DNA of 25,252 nt from Bacteroidales bacterium UBA5072 (GCA_002415855.1 DIAS01000086.1:1-25252); one strand, 5' to 3'. Counted from the first letter of the stretch, positions 14,236 to 23,571 are shown. The notes: generated from the sequence alone by a model not told the origin. Numbers and translations: made by a program.

Positions 14236-16752
14236 ATGGAAATCATTGAAAACCGCGAGTTGCAGCTTGCATCCGATTTCGTTCAGTTTACCAGCCGCAA
14301 TATCTTTCTGACAGGGAAAGCCGGTACGGGTAAGACCACCTTCCTGCACACCCTGAAAAGAACATCTCCCAAACGCATGATCGTTGTGGCGCCAACAGGT
14401 GTGGCAGCCATCAATGCCGGTGGAGTGACCATCCATTCCTTTTTCCAGCTGGCTTTTCATCCGCACATTCCCAGGCAGTATGTCATGACTGATGAGGGAA
14501 ATGCTCCTGATCCCCTGCAATCCCCCGCATTCAAAATGAGCCGCGAGAAGATCAACATCATAAAAAGCATTGACCTGCTCGTGATCGATGAGATCAGTAT
14601 GGTCAGGGCTGATTTGCTCGACGCCATGGATGCAGTAATGCGGCGGTACAGGGACAGGAACCGACCGTTTGGCGGACTTCAGCTGCTGATGATCGGGGAT
14701 CTCCATCAGCTTGCACCGGTTGTCAAGGACAATGACAGGGAAATACTGGAAAAATACTATGATACTACCTTTTTCTTTGGCAGCCTGGCACTGCGTCATA
14801 CCAGCTATGTAACCCTGGAGCTGAAACACATATACCGCCAGCGTGACCTGGAATTCATACAGCTCCTGAACAGGATCCGCGACAACCAGATGGATGCAGA
14901 TGCTTTCCGGGACCTCAACAACCGGTACATTCCCGGATTTAATCCGGATGACGACGGAGGCTACATAACCCTTACCACCCATAACGCACAGGCACAGGCG
15001 ATCAATGATGCGAAACTTAAAACCCTGCCGGGGAAGGTCCGTTCATTCAGTGCTATCGTACGCGATGAGTTCCCTGAATATGCCTATCCTACACCATTTG
15101 AGCTTTTGCTTAAGCAAGGCGCACAGGTCATGTTTGTTAAGAATGACCTGTCCAGGGAGAAGCTTTTTTTCAACGGCAAGATTGGTAAGATCATTGATTT
15201 TGAGGATGATAACATCATTGTTGCCTGTCCTGAGGATGATGCCCCCATTGTTGTGGACAAAGCGGAATGGCAAAACATGAAGTACACCCTCAACAATGAA
15301 ACCAGGGAAATTGAAGAAACGGTCATTGGCACCTACATACAGTATCCTTTAAAACTGGCATGGGCCATCACCATACACAAGAGCCAGGGACTGACCTTTG
15401 ACAAAGCCATCATTGATGCGCGTGCTGCATTTGCCCATGGGCAGGTTTATGTTGCCCTGAGCCGCTGCAGGACCCTGGATGGCCTTGTTCTGAGCACTCC
15501 GCTCAGTCAGCGTGGCATTATCAGTGACCCTGTGGTTTCAGGATTTGTGCATCAAACAGGACAGAATCAACCGGGAGAGCTACAGCTGGCCGAATCAAAA
15601 AAAGCTTACCTGCAAATGCTGCTGACAGAACTGTTCGATTTCGGTGCCATTGCCCGGGCGTTGAACTATTGTATGAAACTTCTGGATGAAAGCGGCGGTC
15701 GTTTAGTGGGCAATGCTGAGGAGACTATCAGCAGGGCGATTGCCGTTGTCAGAACAGAACTTACCGGCGTTGCGGCAAAGTTCTATCCGCAATTGGGGCA
15801 ATTGATGGGCTCCGGTGAAGATGCAGAAACTAATGCCCGCCTGCAGGAAAGGTTAATGAAGGCTTGCAGCTTTTTTTCGGAAAAGCTGACCGCAGCCATG
15901 GACCCGGTAACAACAAAACTGGCATTTGAGACCGACAACCGTGAAACCAGGAAAGCAGTCACCGAAGCCCTGGAAAAGCTGAAACAGGAGGCTGGTATAA
16001 AAGCAGCCTGCCTGGAGGCCTGCCGGTCGGGCTTCAGGGTAAGGGAATACCTGACAGCAAAATCCAAGGCTGTTATTGTTGAAACAACTGCTGCGAGGGC
16101 TTCTGCGAAACAGACGGTTGAAGACACTTCGGGGGTGATTGACCATCCTGTTCTGTTTAAAAGATTGAAAGCCTGGCGCGACCAGAAAGCCGGTGATGCC
16201 GATCTTCCGCAATACATGATTCTCCACCAGAGCACGCTTGTAACGCTGGCCAATTTCATGCCGCAGTCGGCCAGGGCATTGAAGAAGGTGAAGGGCATGG
16301 GGAAGAAAAAGTCAGAAGATTTCGGTGATGAACTGCTGGATATTATTACCGGTTATTGCAGGGAAAACAACATAAAGCCTCCTGATGAACAACCGGAGGA
16401 AAAGCGGGTAAAACATAAGACCAGGAAAGCCAAGGAGGATACCCGTGCAATAACCCTGGGACTTTACAATTCCGGCAAAACCATTTCCCAGATAGCCGGT
16501 GAGAGAGATATGGCTGTTTCAACCATCGAAGGCCACCTGGCTCATTATGTCGGGACAGGTGATCTTTCGGTCGAGGAATTTATGGCTCCCGGTAAAGTAG
16601 CCTTGATTGCCAGTCATTTCGAAGGTCACGGTGATTTCAGCCTGGGTCCTGTAAAATCAGCGCTCGGAGACCAGGTTTCATGGAGTGAGATCAGGTATGT
16701 GGTGAAGCATCTGGAGTTTATGAAAACTCAGAACGACCGCCAAAAATCGTAA
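14236..16752 (+). CDS. PIF1-like SF1 helicase with HRDC and C-terminal helix-turn-helix domains
   Basis: The protein has 838 residues from the ATG at 14236. An in-frame ATG at 14191 would add 15 residues (MYFYRTTVIDKLTNY) that lie outside the conserved domain, so the later start is preferred. Helicase motifs in this numbering: Walker A GKAGTGKTT (27-35), VAPTGVAAINAGG, Walker B VIDEISM (116-122), GDLHQLAPV (154-162), and WAITIHKSQGLTFDKAII (376-393) with VYVALSRC after it. A middle helical region follows, then an HRDC domain (about 636-707: LFKRLKAWRDQ...LKKVKGMGKKKSEDFG), then a basic linker and an RQC-associated-type HTH (about 736-830: ITLGLYNSGKTISQIAGERDMAVSTIEGHLAHY). PIF1 enzymes unwind DNA 5'-3' and resolve forks, R-loops or G-quadruplexes. 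HRDC and this HTH are better known from RecQ helicases, so the tail probably provides DNA binding. Confidence 0.92.
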   Translation: MEIIENRELQLASDFVQFTSRNIFLTGKAGTGKTTFLHTLKRTSPKRMIVVAPTGVAAINAGGVTIHSFFQLAFHPHIPRQYVMTDEGNAPDPLQSPAFKMSREKINIIKSIDLLVIDEISMVRADLLDAMDAVMRRYRDRNRPFGGLQLLMIGDLHQLAPVVKDNDREILEKYYDTTFFFGSLALRHTSYVTLELKHIYRQRDLEFIQLLNRIRDNQMDADAFRDLNNRYIPGFNPDDDGGYITLTTHNAQAQAINDAKLKTLPGKVRSFSAIVRDEFPEYAYPTPFELLLKQGAQVMFVKNDLSREKLFFNGKIGKIIDFEDDNIIVACPEDDAPIVVDKAEWQNMKYTLNNETREIEETVIGTYIQYPLKLAWAITIHKSQGLTFDKAIIDARAAFAHGQVYVALSRCRTLDGLVLSTPLSQRGIISDPVVSGFVHQTGQNQPGELQLAESKKAYLQMLLTELFDFGAIARALNYCMKLLDESGGRLVGNAEETISRAIAVVRTELTGVAAKFYPQLGQLMGSGEDAETNARLQERLMKACSFFSEKLTAAMDPVTTKLAFETDNRETRKAVTEALEKLKQEAGIKAACLEACRSGFRVREYLTAKSKAVIVETTAARASAKQTVEDTSGVIDHPVLFKRLKAWRDQKAGDADLPQYMILHQSTLVTLANFMPQSARALKKVKGMGKKKSEDFGDELLDIITGYCRENNIKPPDEQPEEKRVKHKTRKAKEDTRAITLGLYNSGKTISQIAGERDMAVSTIEGHLAHYVGTGDLSVEEFMAPGKVALIASHFEGHGDFSLGPVKSALGDQVSWSEIRYVVKHLEFMKTQNDRQKS

Positions 16753-17492
16753 TTCTGTTCCTCCAACTGCTGCATTGACGGATAAGGATAATAGATCAGT
16801 TCATCCTTTGAGGCAACAAAGAACCCGTTTGTGCAGGTTCTGTACAACAATGTTCCATTAAATGTTCTCTGCACGGTCTTTCTGGACTTCTTCTCCTCAT
16901 TCTTCAGAATGATCAGGCAATCCCTCAAATGCCCGATATCGGAATAAGGCAGGTTATGCGCTGATCCGCGAACAGGATCATAGGCCAGCTGATCGAGCAT
17001 AAGCTCAACAAACATCAGTTTCGGGATATATACCTGTTCTTTTTCCGAGGTCATTTCTATGGCAAATTCTGAAGGGGACAGTGTGCTGGCTATAATGGGG
17101 GTGACCGGACAGAGCTCCTGGTATAGATGGAGCTGCTTGGGCTTCTCCAATTTCACATCATACGGACCTTTGGTCAGCTCCAGAATGCGTCCGTCTTCTG
17201 TTACCAGAAACAGACTTTTGAGTGATTTTAAGGGGAGGTGCTCAAGGGCACGGTATATGGTCAGATATACGGAACTTTTTGGCGCGCCGTCCGGCTTTCG
17301 AATACACCTTTTACTGATGTATTCCGCGGGCAGGATATTTCGCGCGATATCCTGATCCACTTCAAAAAAGATAGCCTGTCCGCGTGTTTTTCTTCGGGTG
17401 CCTGTTGCCATATACTCGGCAAAGTCTTTGGGAGGAAGCATGGAGGCAATTAAGGCCTCCGGTAAAACACTCAGATAAACATAGGTATTCAT
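16728..17492 (-). CDS. Protein of unknown function, convergent with the helicase gene
   Basis: The protein has 254 residues and I do not recognise the family. It has no signal peptide and no membrane helix, so it is probably cytoplasmic. The sequence falls into two similar-sized halves: the first has LPEALIASMLPPKDFAEYMATG and the second has PIIASTLSPSEFAIEMTS, which read as two versions of one motif (I-A-S-x-L-x-P-x-[DE]-F-A-x-[EY]-M). RRKTRGQAIFFEVD and EKEQVYIPKLMFVEL continue the parallel, suggesting an internal duplication. The codon pattern is like its neighbours and the frame is long, so it is a real gene. The 3' end overlaps the helicase 3' end by 25 bases on the opposite strand. Confidence 0.8.
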   Translation of the reverse strand: MNTYVYLSVLPEALIASMLPPKDFAEYMATGTRRKTRGQAIFFEVDQDIARNILPAEYISKRCIRKPDGAPKSSVYLTIYRALEHLPLKSLKSLFLVTEDGRILELTKGPYDVKLEKPKQLHLYQELCPVTPIIASTLSPSEFAIEMTSEKEQVYIPKLMFVELMLDQLAYDPVRGSAHNLPYSDIGHLRDCLIILKNEEKKSRKTVQRTFNGTLLYRTCTNGFFVASKDELIYYPYPSMQQLEEQNYDFWRSF

Positions 17493-17625
17493 AATACTTC
17501 TATTAAGTGTTTAGAAAATAGGTAGAGGACGTTGTAAGTATAATCCTGCTGATCGGATTTACACCCCAATTTACCAAAAAAATACCATAAAATCAAGCGA
17601 TTCAGGTAAAAATAGGCACCCCTGA

Positions 17626-18393
17626 TCAGGTCTCCGAGGCCTCGCCGGATTGATTTTCATACTTGCTTTTAACATTAAAAAGCTTGTCCACACTTTCACG
17701 GTAATTGCTGCCGACAGCTAATTTCTGTCCAAAAATCCCGATCATATTCCCTTCGAGTGTTTCAATGTGCTTAACGGCAACAATGAAGGATTTATGAATG
17801 CGAATAAACCTGTCTGCCGGCAGTGATCCTTCAAGTTCCTTCAGGGAGAAAAGTGCGGTGATCTTTTTATTTCTGGTATGGAAAGTGACATAGGCCTTTT
17901 GTCCTTCCACATAATAGAGATCATCATAGTTTATTTTATACCATCTTCTGTCGGCCCTGATGGTCATAAAGCCCTCCTGTACAAGTGGTCCTGCTCGATG
18001 TAATGAATCCGCGCCCTTGCCAAGGGAGCGTTCTTTTTCAATTTTATCAGCTGCCTTGTTGATAGCTTTCAGGAATCGCTCAAATGAAATGGGCTTAAGC
18101 AGGTAATCGACAACATTGTACTCATAGCCCTCCAGGGCATATTCCTTGTACGCCGTGGTAAGAATAACGCAAGGCAGCGGGTTGATGATTTTCAGAAAAT
18201 CAAGTCCTGTGATATCCGGCATCTGTATGTCGAGAAACAAGATGTCGATGGCATTGGACTTGAGTTCTTCCATGATCATCAGGGGGGAGTCGTAATCGCC
18301 CTTCAGCTCAAGAAATGGCAGTCGTTCCACATAATCTTTAATGTACTGCCTGGCCAGGTATTCATCATCTATGATTGCACAGGTAAGTTTCAT
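17626..18393 (-). CDS. LytTR-family response regulator
   Basis: The protein has 255 residues. The receiver domain (1-115) has the acidic pair D9/D10 (AIIDDEYLA), phospho-acceptor D55 in LFLDIQMPD, T80 in VILTTAY and K100 in YLLKP. A linker leads to a LytTR DNA-binding domain (about 142-240: MTIRADRRWYKINYDDLYYVEGQKAYV, LKELEGSLPADRFIRIHKSFIVAVKHI). It acts as a phosphorylation-controlled transcription factor. Its ATG overlaps the stop of the sensor kinase gene by four bases (ATGA), so the two form one operon. The target genes cannot be told from here. Confidence 0.94.
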   Translation of the reverse strand: MKLTCAIIDDEYLARQYIKDYVERLPFLELKGDYDSPLMIMEELKSNAIDILFLDIQMPDITGLDFLKIINPLPCVILTTAYKEYALEGYEYNVVDYLLKPISFERFLKAINKAADKIEKERSLGKGADSLHRAGPLVQEGFMTIRADRRWYKINYDDLYYVEGQKAYVTFHTRNKKITALFSLKELEGSLPADRFIRIHKSFIVAVKHIETLEGNMIGIFGQKLAVGSNYRESVDKLFNVKSKYENQSGEASET

Positions 18394-19394
18394 GTCAGGT
18401 CAATTTCCAGTTCCACAGAATAACTGTCTTCCTTTTCACCAAAGATGAGCTTGTGCTTATCCGGATAAATGATCTCAAGTCGCTGCTTCACATTGGCAAT
18501 TCCCCTTCCTGAGCCATTGAGGATAGGCCTCCCGCGGAAAAGTGAATTGGCGATGCTAAAATAGAGCTTCCCCGATGATTCATGCAAATCAAGCAGGATA
18601 AATCCCGTTTTGTCTTCTTCGATCCTGCTGTATTTAAAACTGTTCTCAATAAAAGGCACAAAAAGTACCGGAGCAATCCGGATATCCGGGTTTTCAATTT
18701 CCTTTATAAATTGAATCTTTCGTTTGCCGGGACATTTGATTTTATAAAACTCAATCAGATTTTCCATGTAGGTGATCTCATGCCGCAAAGGTACTTTCTC
18801 GGAAGTGCAATCCTCCAGCACATAACGGAGCATTTCCGAAAGTTTGAGTATGCTCTCGGGTGCTTTATCTGATTTCATGTAGGCCAAAGAATAGACATTG
18901 TTCAGCGCATTAAACAGGAAATGCGGGTTGATCTGTGCTTTTAACAACTGGAGTTCAGTCTCCAGTTTCTCCTCCATCATTTTTTTATTGCGGCTGATCT
19001 GTTGATTCAACATCCGCTGAATGGAGTACACTGTCCCGATAAGGTAAATGAATGCAATCCATAACAATTGCCTGAAGGAGATAAATACTTCAAACCAGTT
19101 ATCATGGTGTCTCCTGTTCGGATTCCAGAACATCAACCGGCCAATGTAATGCACAACAAAGAATATCAAAAAGATAAGTACAGCACTTACCAGGAGGTAC
19201 GTGTACTTGTTATTGACATAATACCTGGGAAACAGGTAAAAGATATTCAGGTAAAATACCAGTGCATAGGTCAGCAGGCAGATAATCTCATACACCAATT
19301 CATGCAATGAATGAACATCACCAGGTGAAAAAGCCAGGTTGACCACAAAAATGGTGAGCCAAAAACCTGCCTGCAGAAGAGCTTTCTTAATCAT
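18390..19394 (-). CDS. LytS/YehU-type sensor histidine kinase
   Basis: The protein has 334 residues. Four predicted membrane helices lie at about 7-23, 35-55, 64-86 and 106-126, with little outside the membrane, so the signal is probably sensed in the membrane. A coiled-coil linker (128-152) is followed by the His_kinase domain with the phospho-acceptor H158 in QINPHFLFNALN, and by an HATPase region with FIENSFKYSR (N box) and NGSGRGIANVKQRLEIIYP (G box). It phosphorylates the LytTR regulator encoded immediately after it. The 100-base gap before 19495 shows nothing notable. Confidence 0.93.
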   Translation of the reverse strand: MIKKALLQAGFWLTIFVVNLAFSPGDVHSLHELVYEIICLLTYALVFYLNIFYLFPRYYVNNKYTYLLVSAVLIFLIFFVVHYIGRLMFWNPNRRHHDNWFEVFISFRQLLWIAFIYLIGTVYSIQRMLNQQISRNKKMMEEKLETELQLLKAQINPHFLFNALNNVYSLAYMKSDKAPESILKLSEMLRYVLEDCTSEKVPLRHEITYMENLIEFYKIKCPGKRKIQFIKEIENPDIRIAPVLFVPFIENSFKYSRIEEDKTGFILLDLHESSGKLYFSIANSLFRGRPILNGSGRGIANVKQRLEIIYPDKHKLIFGEKEDSYSVELEIDLT

Positions 19395-19494
19395 AGACGT
19401 AATTTAATATCAATGCTGAATTATGCTTACAAGTTACATTATTCAATTCTGATTGCCGCATGAATACGTTCCTGTTTTTGGTGCTAAAATACCA

Positions 19495-20346
19495 CTAATT
19501 CGTTACCTCAAGTATTGCCCTTGTGAGCAGTTTATGATCCTTTGCTACCAGCCGGAATATTTTTCCTGCCGATAAATCCACATCAGTCGTATATATCTCT
19601 TTCGTTCCATTGTTGTTGATCTCGAGTAATACCGAGAATCTGTCACCTGCTGACGTCTTTGTATTCAGAAAGAAATTTTCAACCGGTGTGGCCCCCTCAT
19701 AATTGGGCTTTTTATCACCGGATGAGGCGGACCATTCGCTCAGCAATTCAGGCTTTAAATCGGCTTTCTCCACTTTGTTCTCAAAAATAGCTCTCCGGAC
19801 ATCCTCAACATCAGGTGGAAGTATGTTCATTTTGGCAGGTACGAACAAATTCTCAACAAACCGGCCAGTGGAATCAACAACCCAGATGGCTATTAAAGGA
19901 GCAGCACTGATATTGCTTTTTTGAATGATAAAACTGAGGGATGTGCTGTTAACTTCTTTGTTGGTAAAAATCTCCTCAAATGACACATTCCTGAAAAAGT
20001 CCCGTCCTCTTTCGTTTTCTCCCCTGCTGAGTTCTTCACCGGCGTGGGCCAATGCCGTGAAAGGTTTCAGGTTGACGGCAGCGCCGATGAGAACTGCCAG
20101 AAGAACTACATTGACCAGGATGAATTCCTTCCGGATGCTTCTTTTTTGTTTATCTCTGGTGTATAACTTAATGGAATTCCAGTTGTTTATCATATGGAAC
20201 AGTGCAACGGCTGTAAAAAGCAATCCAAATATCACATGAACCGTGGTTACTCCGCCTCTCTGGCCAAAATACATCAGGATACCGGTAAGGCCTATCGATA
20301 AAAATCCAAAGACCACCGCGAGACTAATAAGATTTCTGTTTTTCAT
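19495..20346 (-). CDS. DUF4405-like membrane protein with DUF2271-like extracytoplasmic domain
   Basis: The protein has 283 residues from the ATG at 20346; a TTG twelve codons earlier is less likely. Three membrane helices lie at about 7-27, 33-53 and 76-97. His37 (TTVHVIFG) and His51 (LFHMINNW) sit near the ends of helix 2, a pattern seen in DUF4405 and cytochrome-b-like membrane domains that could bind heme. The remaining 180 residues are outside and include LIAIWVVDSTGRFVENLFVP (151-170) and LLSEWSASSGDKKPNYEGATPV (201-222), which resemble the W...D...GAT-P pattern of DUF2271 proteins. Such proteins are often linked to FMN transferase and redox genes, so a role in membrane electron transfer is possible. 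Both domain calls are from memory of patterns and need a profile search. Confidence 0.72.
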   Translation of the reverse strand: MKNRNLISLAVVFGFLSIGLTGILMYFGQRGGVTTVHVIFGLLFTAVALFHMINNWNSIKLYTRDKQKRSIRKEFILVNVVLLAVLIGAAVNLKPFTALAHAGEELSRGENERGRDFFRNVSFEEIFTNKEVNSTSLSFIIQKSNISAAPLIAIWVVDSTGRFVENLFVPAKMNILPPDVEDVRRAIFENKVEKADLKPELLSEWSASSGDKKPNYEGATPVENFFLNTKTSAGDRFSVLLEINNNGTKEIYTTDVDLSAGKIFRLVAKDHKLLTRAILEVTN

Positions 20347-20433
20347 GCTTGAATGGGAATTATGGATGTAAGTAATTTTCAAATTCTATTTGAGTGCCTG
20401 CAGCCATGCATAAAAAGCTGCTGAAAGGATCAT

Positions 20434-20492
20434 CCTGAGCGGAGTCGAAGGGTAGCCTTTTACAAATCATGTATCGACTGCGCTCAACATGA
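20434..20492. repeat. REP-like inverted repeat, CTTCGACTCCGCTCAG family, copy 3 (arms reversed)
   Basis: CCTGAGCGGAGTCGAAG (20434-20450) and TCGACTGCGCTCAACATGAC (20473-20492) are an imperfect inverted pair. Here the CTTCGAC ends point to the centre, whereas in copies 1 and 2 they point outward. It lies in the gap after the DUF5916 gene. Confidence 0.65.
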
Positions 20493-20546
20493 CTGGAGCC
20501 ACCTATCGCTTTATTTATGTTATTGATTTTCAACACTCATTAAATA

Positions 20547-22793
20547 TTATAAGATAAATGTATGGGTATATTTTAACATAATGGTCCGGTTATAGAAATC
20601 AGGAGGTGCCGGAATTTCGCTGCTGCCATTGAGGCCCCGATAACCGTTGTATACAATGTAAAAGTCGTTTCCTTCGCGCGGATTATACCGGAACCTGAAA
20701 TTGAATATAAAATCATCCTCTGTGTTGACATATTGTGCCAGGATGCTGGCAGAGATTTTTGTATTCAGCATAAACAAAGCTTTTACGTTAGCGGAATGTA
20801 CGTCGAGGGAATTATTGGTTTCCCTGTCGGGAAACCGGATGGCGTTGAATTCGTAGGCTGCTGAAAGCTGAAGACTGGAGGAGATATTGAGCATGGATTC
20901 AGCCTCGATGCCAAAATTTTGTCCGTCGAAGAATCCCCCTCCGTTCAGACCTAACCGGACTGAAAGCTTCTTTGACTCCGGTGTGCGTATGTCGGCACGG
21001 AAACCCATAAAGGAATAATTACCTGCCTTGATCCAAATGCTGTCACTCAGCTGAAAGTCACGTGAAACACCTTCTTCCTGGTATTCTACAGACATTTCAC
21101 CGCCTATTTCTTTTTTGGTATTGATCTCGAATCCGGGTCCTATGCGTAAGGATTCAAGTTCTCCATCCTCAAGCCGGGTATACCGCTCACCCCTCAAATT
21201 GATCATGTAGTTGAAGAGTTTGGACTCCTCACCCGGTATCCAACCGTATAGTAAACCGCCTTGAAAGCCCTGAATTCCGGGACGTTGTACAAATCCCATT
21301 CCCGGGTTGAATTCCTGTCCTGAATACGAATAGTTAAAATTGTAGGCAAATCCTTCTTCGGAGCGCCGTTCCAGGTTAACCATGAAGAACGCAGGATCAA
21401 TCGATGCAATTTTATTATCAGTCTCCTTATCATAAGACTGGGCTGCCTTCAGACTAAGATAATCATCCCCGAACAGCCTGATGATCCCGTCCAACCCATA
21501 GGCAAAGTTCTGCTCACCATTCATACCCAACCGGGAGGTGAAAATTCCCCCGACAAAAGAATTCGGGTTGATCACCTGCCGGCGCATGCGCAATACACCA
21601 AAGTTCTCACCTGGAGTTTCCTCATATTCCTTGGTCTGCATATCGAGTAGTCCCACATCCCACTTACCTATGCGTCCTGTCAGCCTGGCTCCGCCATAAA
21701 TCCGGATAGGACTGCCATCTTCAGATATGCCGATGTTCCGGCTATTGAAAATATCGGACATCCCACCCAGGCTATAACTGAATAAATTGGATCTTTCCTG
21801 GAAAAAAGCGCGCTTTTCAGGGAAAAAAAGGTCATACCGCGTAAGATTTACCTGTTGGTCATCAGCCTCCACCTGGGCAAAATCGGTATTGGCGGTCAGA
21901 TCGAGTGTCAGGTTGCTGTTGATGCTGTATTTTATATCCAATCCGGCATTGTATTGGGGATTGTCATCTGAAACATACTTTGTGCCCGTGGTATCCAGTT
22001 CCCAGTCCCGTGAATATCCCCCAATAACAAAAGGCGAAATATAAACAGGTTTTGAAGGTCTTGCTCCTTCAAACACAATTGTATTTGCCTGTGAAGGTTT
22101 ACTGGTGGCCATAAAACCATACTTGGGATCAATAGCCGGCCAGGTATCCGTCTCACTGTTGGCACTGATGGTGCGGCTGATGATCAGGCCCATGGCAGCC
22201 AAGTCATCCTGCGGCCTAAAGCGGATGCTGGAGAAGGGTATACGCATTTCCACATACCAGCCTTTGTCATCCCTTGATGTTTTTACATCCCAGAAAGTAT
22301 TCCAGCTGAAATTCAGGGCGTCGAATCCCGGAGGACCTTGATCTCCTCCTCCTCCCGCTGCATCATCCGATATTGCATAATCCGTTCTTAACCCTGTGGG
22401 CGTGGTAAAGAAGGCCAGTGCATTTTCATTGTCATTATAGCTGTCGAGCAGTATCCCGAAGGAATCAAATCCAAACAGCATTTCATCTCTCTTTTTGCTG
22501 TTGGCAAATATCTTTTTGGCATCACGCATGTACAAACGCGCACCCACCCAAAGGTACTCGTTGTCATAAGCCAGCATCACTTCGCTAATCTCGGACGGTT
22601 CGTTACCGAAATTCGGGCGGTTCATTTTGAGGGGCATGAATTCCAGTCCCTCCCAGGCTGCCTCAAACGGAAGGCCGTCGAACTCAACAGGTGCAGGCAG
22701 CCTTTTAATTTTAAGCGATTCCTGCGCCTGGACGGTACTTCGGATGCAAATCACCGCAAATACCCATATGATAAGTGTTAATTTACGCTTCAT
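20547..22793 (-). CDS. DUF5916 outer-membrane protein with N-terminal CBM9-like domain
   Basis: The protein has 748 residues. A signal peptide at 1-23 ends at VQAQES. Residues about 25-230 form a CBM9-like beta sandwich as found in this family (LPAPVEFDGLPFEAAWEG, VMLAYDNEYLWVGARLY, WNTFWDVKTSRDDKGWYVEMRIPFSSIRF). The rest is a predicted outer-membrane beta barrel with the family motif NTDFAQVEADDQQVNLTRYDLFFPEKRAFFQER near 310-345, and the chain ends YTHTFIL. A Gly/Asp-rich loop, AAGGGGDQGPPG, follows DDA at about residue 144. The function of DUF5916 is not established; it is common in Bacteroidota and often found alone or near peptidase and glycan genes. It is the first of the minus-strand genes to the right of the two-component pair, with its own 157-base upstream gap. 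Confidence 0.88.
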   Translation of the reverse strand: MKRKLTLIIWVFAVICIRSTVQAQESLKIKRLPAPVEFDGLPFEAAWEGLEFMPLKMNRPNFGNEPSEISEVMLAYDNEYLWVGARLYMRDAKKIFANSKKRDEMLFGFDSFGILLDSYNDNENALAFFTTPTGLRTDYAISDDAAGGGGDQGPPGFDALNFSWNTFWDVKTSRDDKGWYVEMRIPFSSIRFRPQDDLAAMGLIISRTISANSETDTWPAIDPKYGFMATSKPSQANTIVFEGARPSKPVYISPFVIGGYSRDWELDTTGTKYVSDDNPQYNAGLDIKYSINSNLTLDLTANTDFAQVEADDQQVNLTRYDLFFPEKRAFFQERSNLFSYSLGGMSDIFNSRNIGISEDGSPIRIYGGARLTGRIGKWDVGLLDMQTKEYEETPGENFGVLRMRRQVINPNSFVGGIFTSRLGMNGEQNFAYGLDGIIRLFGDDYLSLKAAQSYDKETDNKIASIDPAFFMVNLERRSEEGFAYNFNYSYSGQEFNPGMGFVQRPGIQGFQGGLLYGWIPGEESKLFNYMINLRGERYTRLEDGELESLRIGPGFEINTKKEIGGEMSVEYQEEGVSRDFQLSDSIWIKAGNYSFMGFRADIRTPESKKLSVRLGLNGGGFFDGQNFGIEAESMLNISSSLQLSAAYEFNAIRFPDRETNNSLDVHSANVKALFMLNTKISASILAQYVNTEDDFIFNFRFRYNPREGNDFYIVYNGYRGLNGSSEIPAPPDFYNRTIMLKYTHTFIL

Positions 22794-22950
22794 TGATGAT
22801 AATAATTATGTGATTCCGGTTCAAATATTACAGCGATTTTCCAAACGGAAAAGAAATTTGAACCTACGCCTGTTTCTTCCGCATGAACTACGGTTTTTGA
22901 TACATAACCCATACTTGTCGGGTAACCGGACTAAATCACTTCAGGTAGAT

Positions 22951-23571
22951 TTACCGGTCAATGGAAATGACAACGGCAAGAAAATGTGCCATGCTGCCTG
23001 CAAGGACAAACAAATGCCATACTGCATGATGATACAATAGTCTTTTTTGCATGTAGAAAATAGTGCCTGCAGTGTAAAAAACACCGCCAATCATGAGCGC
23101 GATAAGCGCCTGCCTGGACATATTGTGCAGCAAGGGCCCTGAGAACATAGCGCCAATCCAGGCTACTCCGATGTATATCAATGTACTGACGAGTTTGTAT
23201 TTCCCGGTAAAAAAAAGCTTAAATACAATACCGCAAGCCATTACACCCCAGAACACAGTCAGGAAAGGCAATCCGTTCCAGTCACCCATGTTATAAACCA
23301 CGATGGGTGTAAAAGTCCCGCCAATCAGAAGAAAGATGCTGATGTGGTCAAAGATTCTCAACCTATGCTTTATTCCGGAAGATACAGCGGAATGATAGAA
23401 AGTGGAATTTGCGTACATCATGAATAAACAACCCATGAAAACAGCGGAGGGCCAAAGGAGTCTGCCTTGCAGGTGCGCCTTTGCCAGTAAGAAAGGTGCC
23501 GCCGTTAAAAACAGTATTGCACCGATTCCGTGGGTTATCGAATTTGCCTTCTCTTCTTTATTTTCAATCAT
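22951..23571 (-). CDS. Hemolysin III / PAQR family membrane protein
   Basis: The protein has 206 residues from the ATG at 23571, the usual size for the family. The open frame continues 39 codons to a TTG at 23688, but that start would lie inside the terminator hairpin of the upstream gene, so it is rejected. Seven hydrophobic segments and the family landmarks are present: NSITHGIGA near the start, YANSTFYHS, IFDHISIFLLIGGTFTPI, and HHAVWHLFVLAGSMAHFLAV at the C-terminus. The Ser, Asp and three His of these motifs are the zinc site seen in PAQR receptor structures. The biological role in bacteria is unclear despite the name; links to membrane-lipid homeostasis have been proposed for relatives. 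Confidence 0.93.
   Translation of the reverse strand: MIENKEEKANSITHGIGAILFLTAAPFLLAKAHLQGRLLWPSAVFMGCLFMMYANSTFYHSAVSSGIKHRLRIFDHISIFLLIGGTFTPIVVYNMGDWNGLPFLTVFWGVMACGIVFKLFFTGKYKLVSTLIYIGVAWIGAMFSGPLLHNMSRQALIALMIGGVFYTAGTIFYMQKRLLYHHAVWHLFVLAGSMAHFLAVVISIDR

Noticed and set aside
14224..14982. 252-codon open frame on the minus strand inside the helicase gene
   Set aside because: It is fully antisense to conserved helicase motifs and has no recognisable domain; it is a shadow of the coding strand.
15783..16298. Long minus-strand open frame inside the HRDC-proximal part of the helicase gene
   Set aside because: It is antisense to the helicase and its composition mirrors the coding strand; no start signal or domain is visible.
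22833..22850. Small TTTTCC/GGAAAA hairpin upstream of the DUF5916 gene
   Set aside because: The stem is six AT-rich base pairs with no context that points to a function; such stems are expected by chance.
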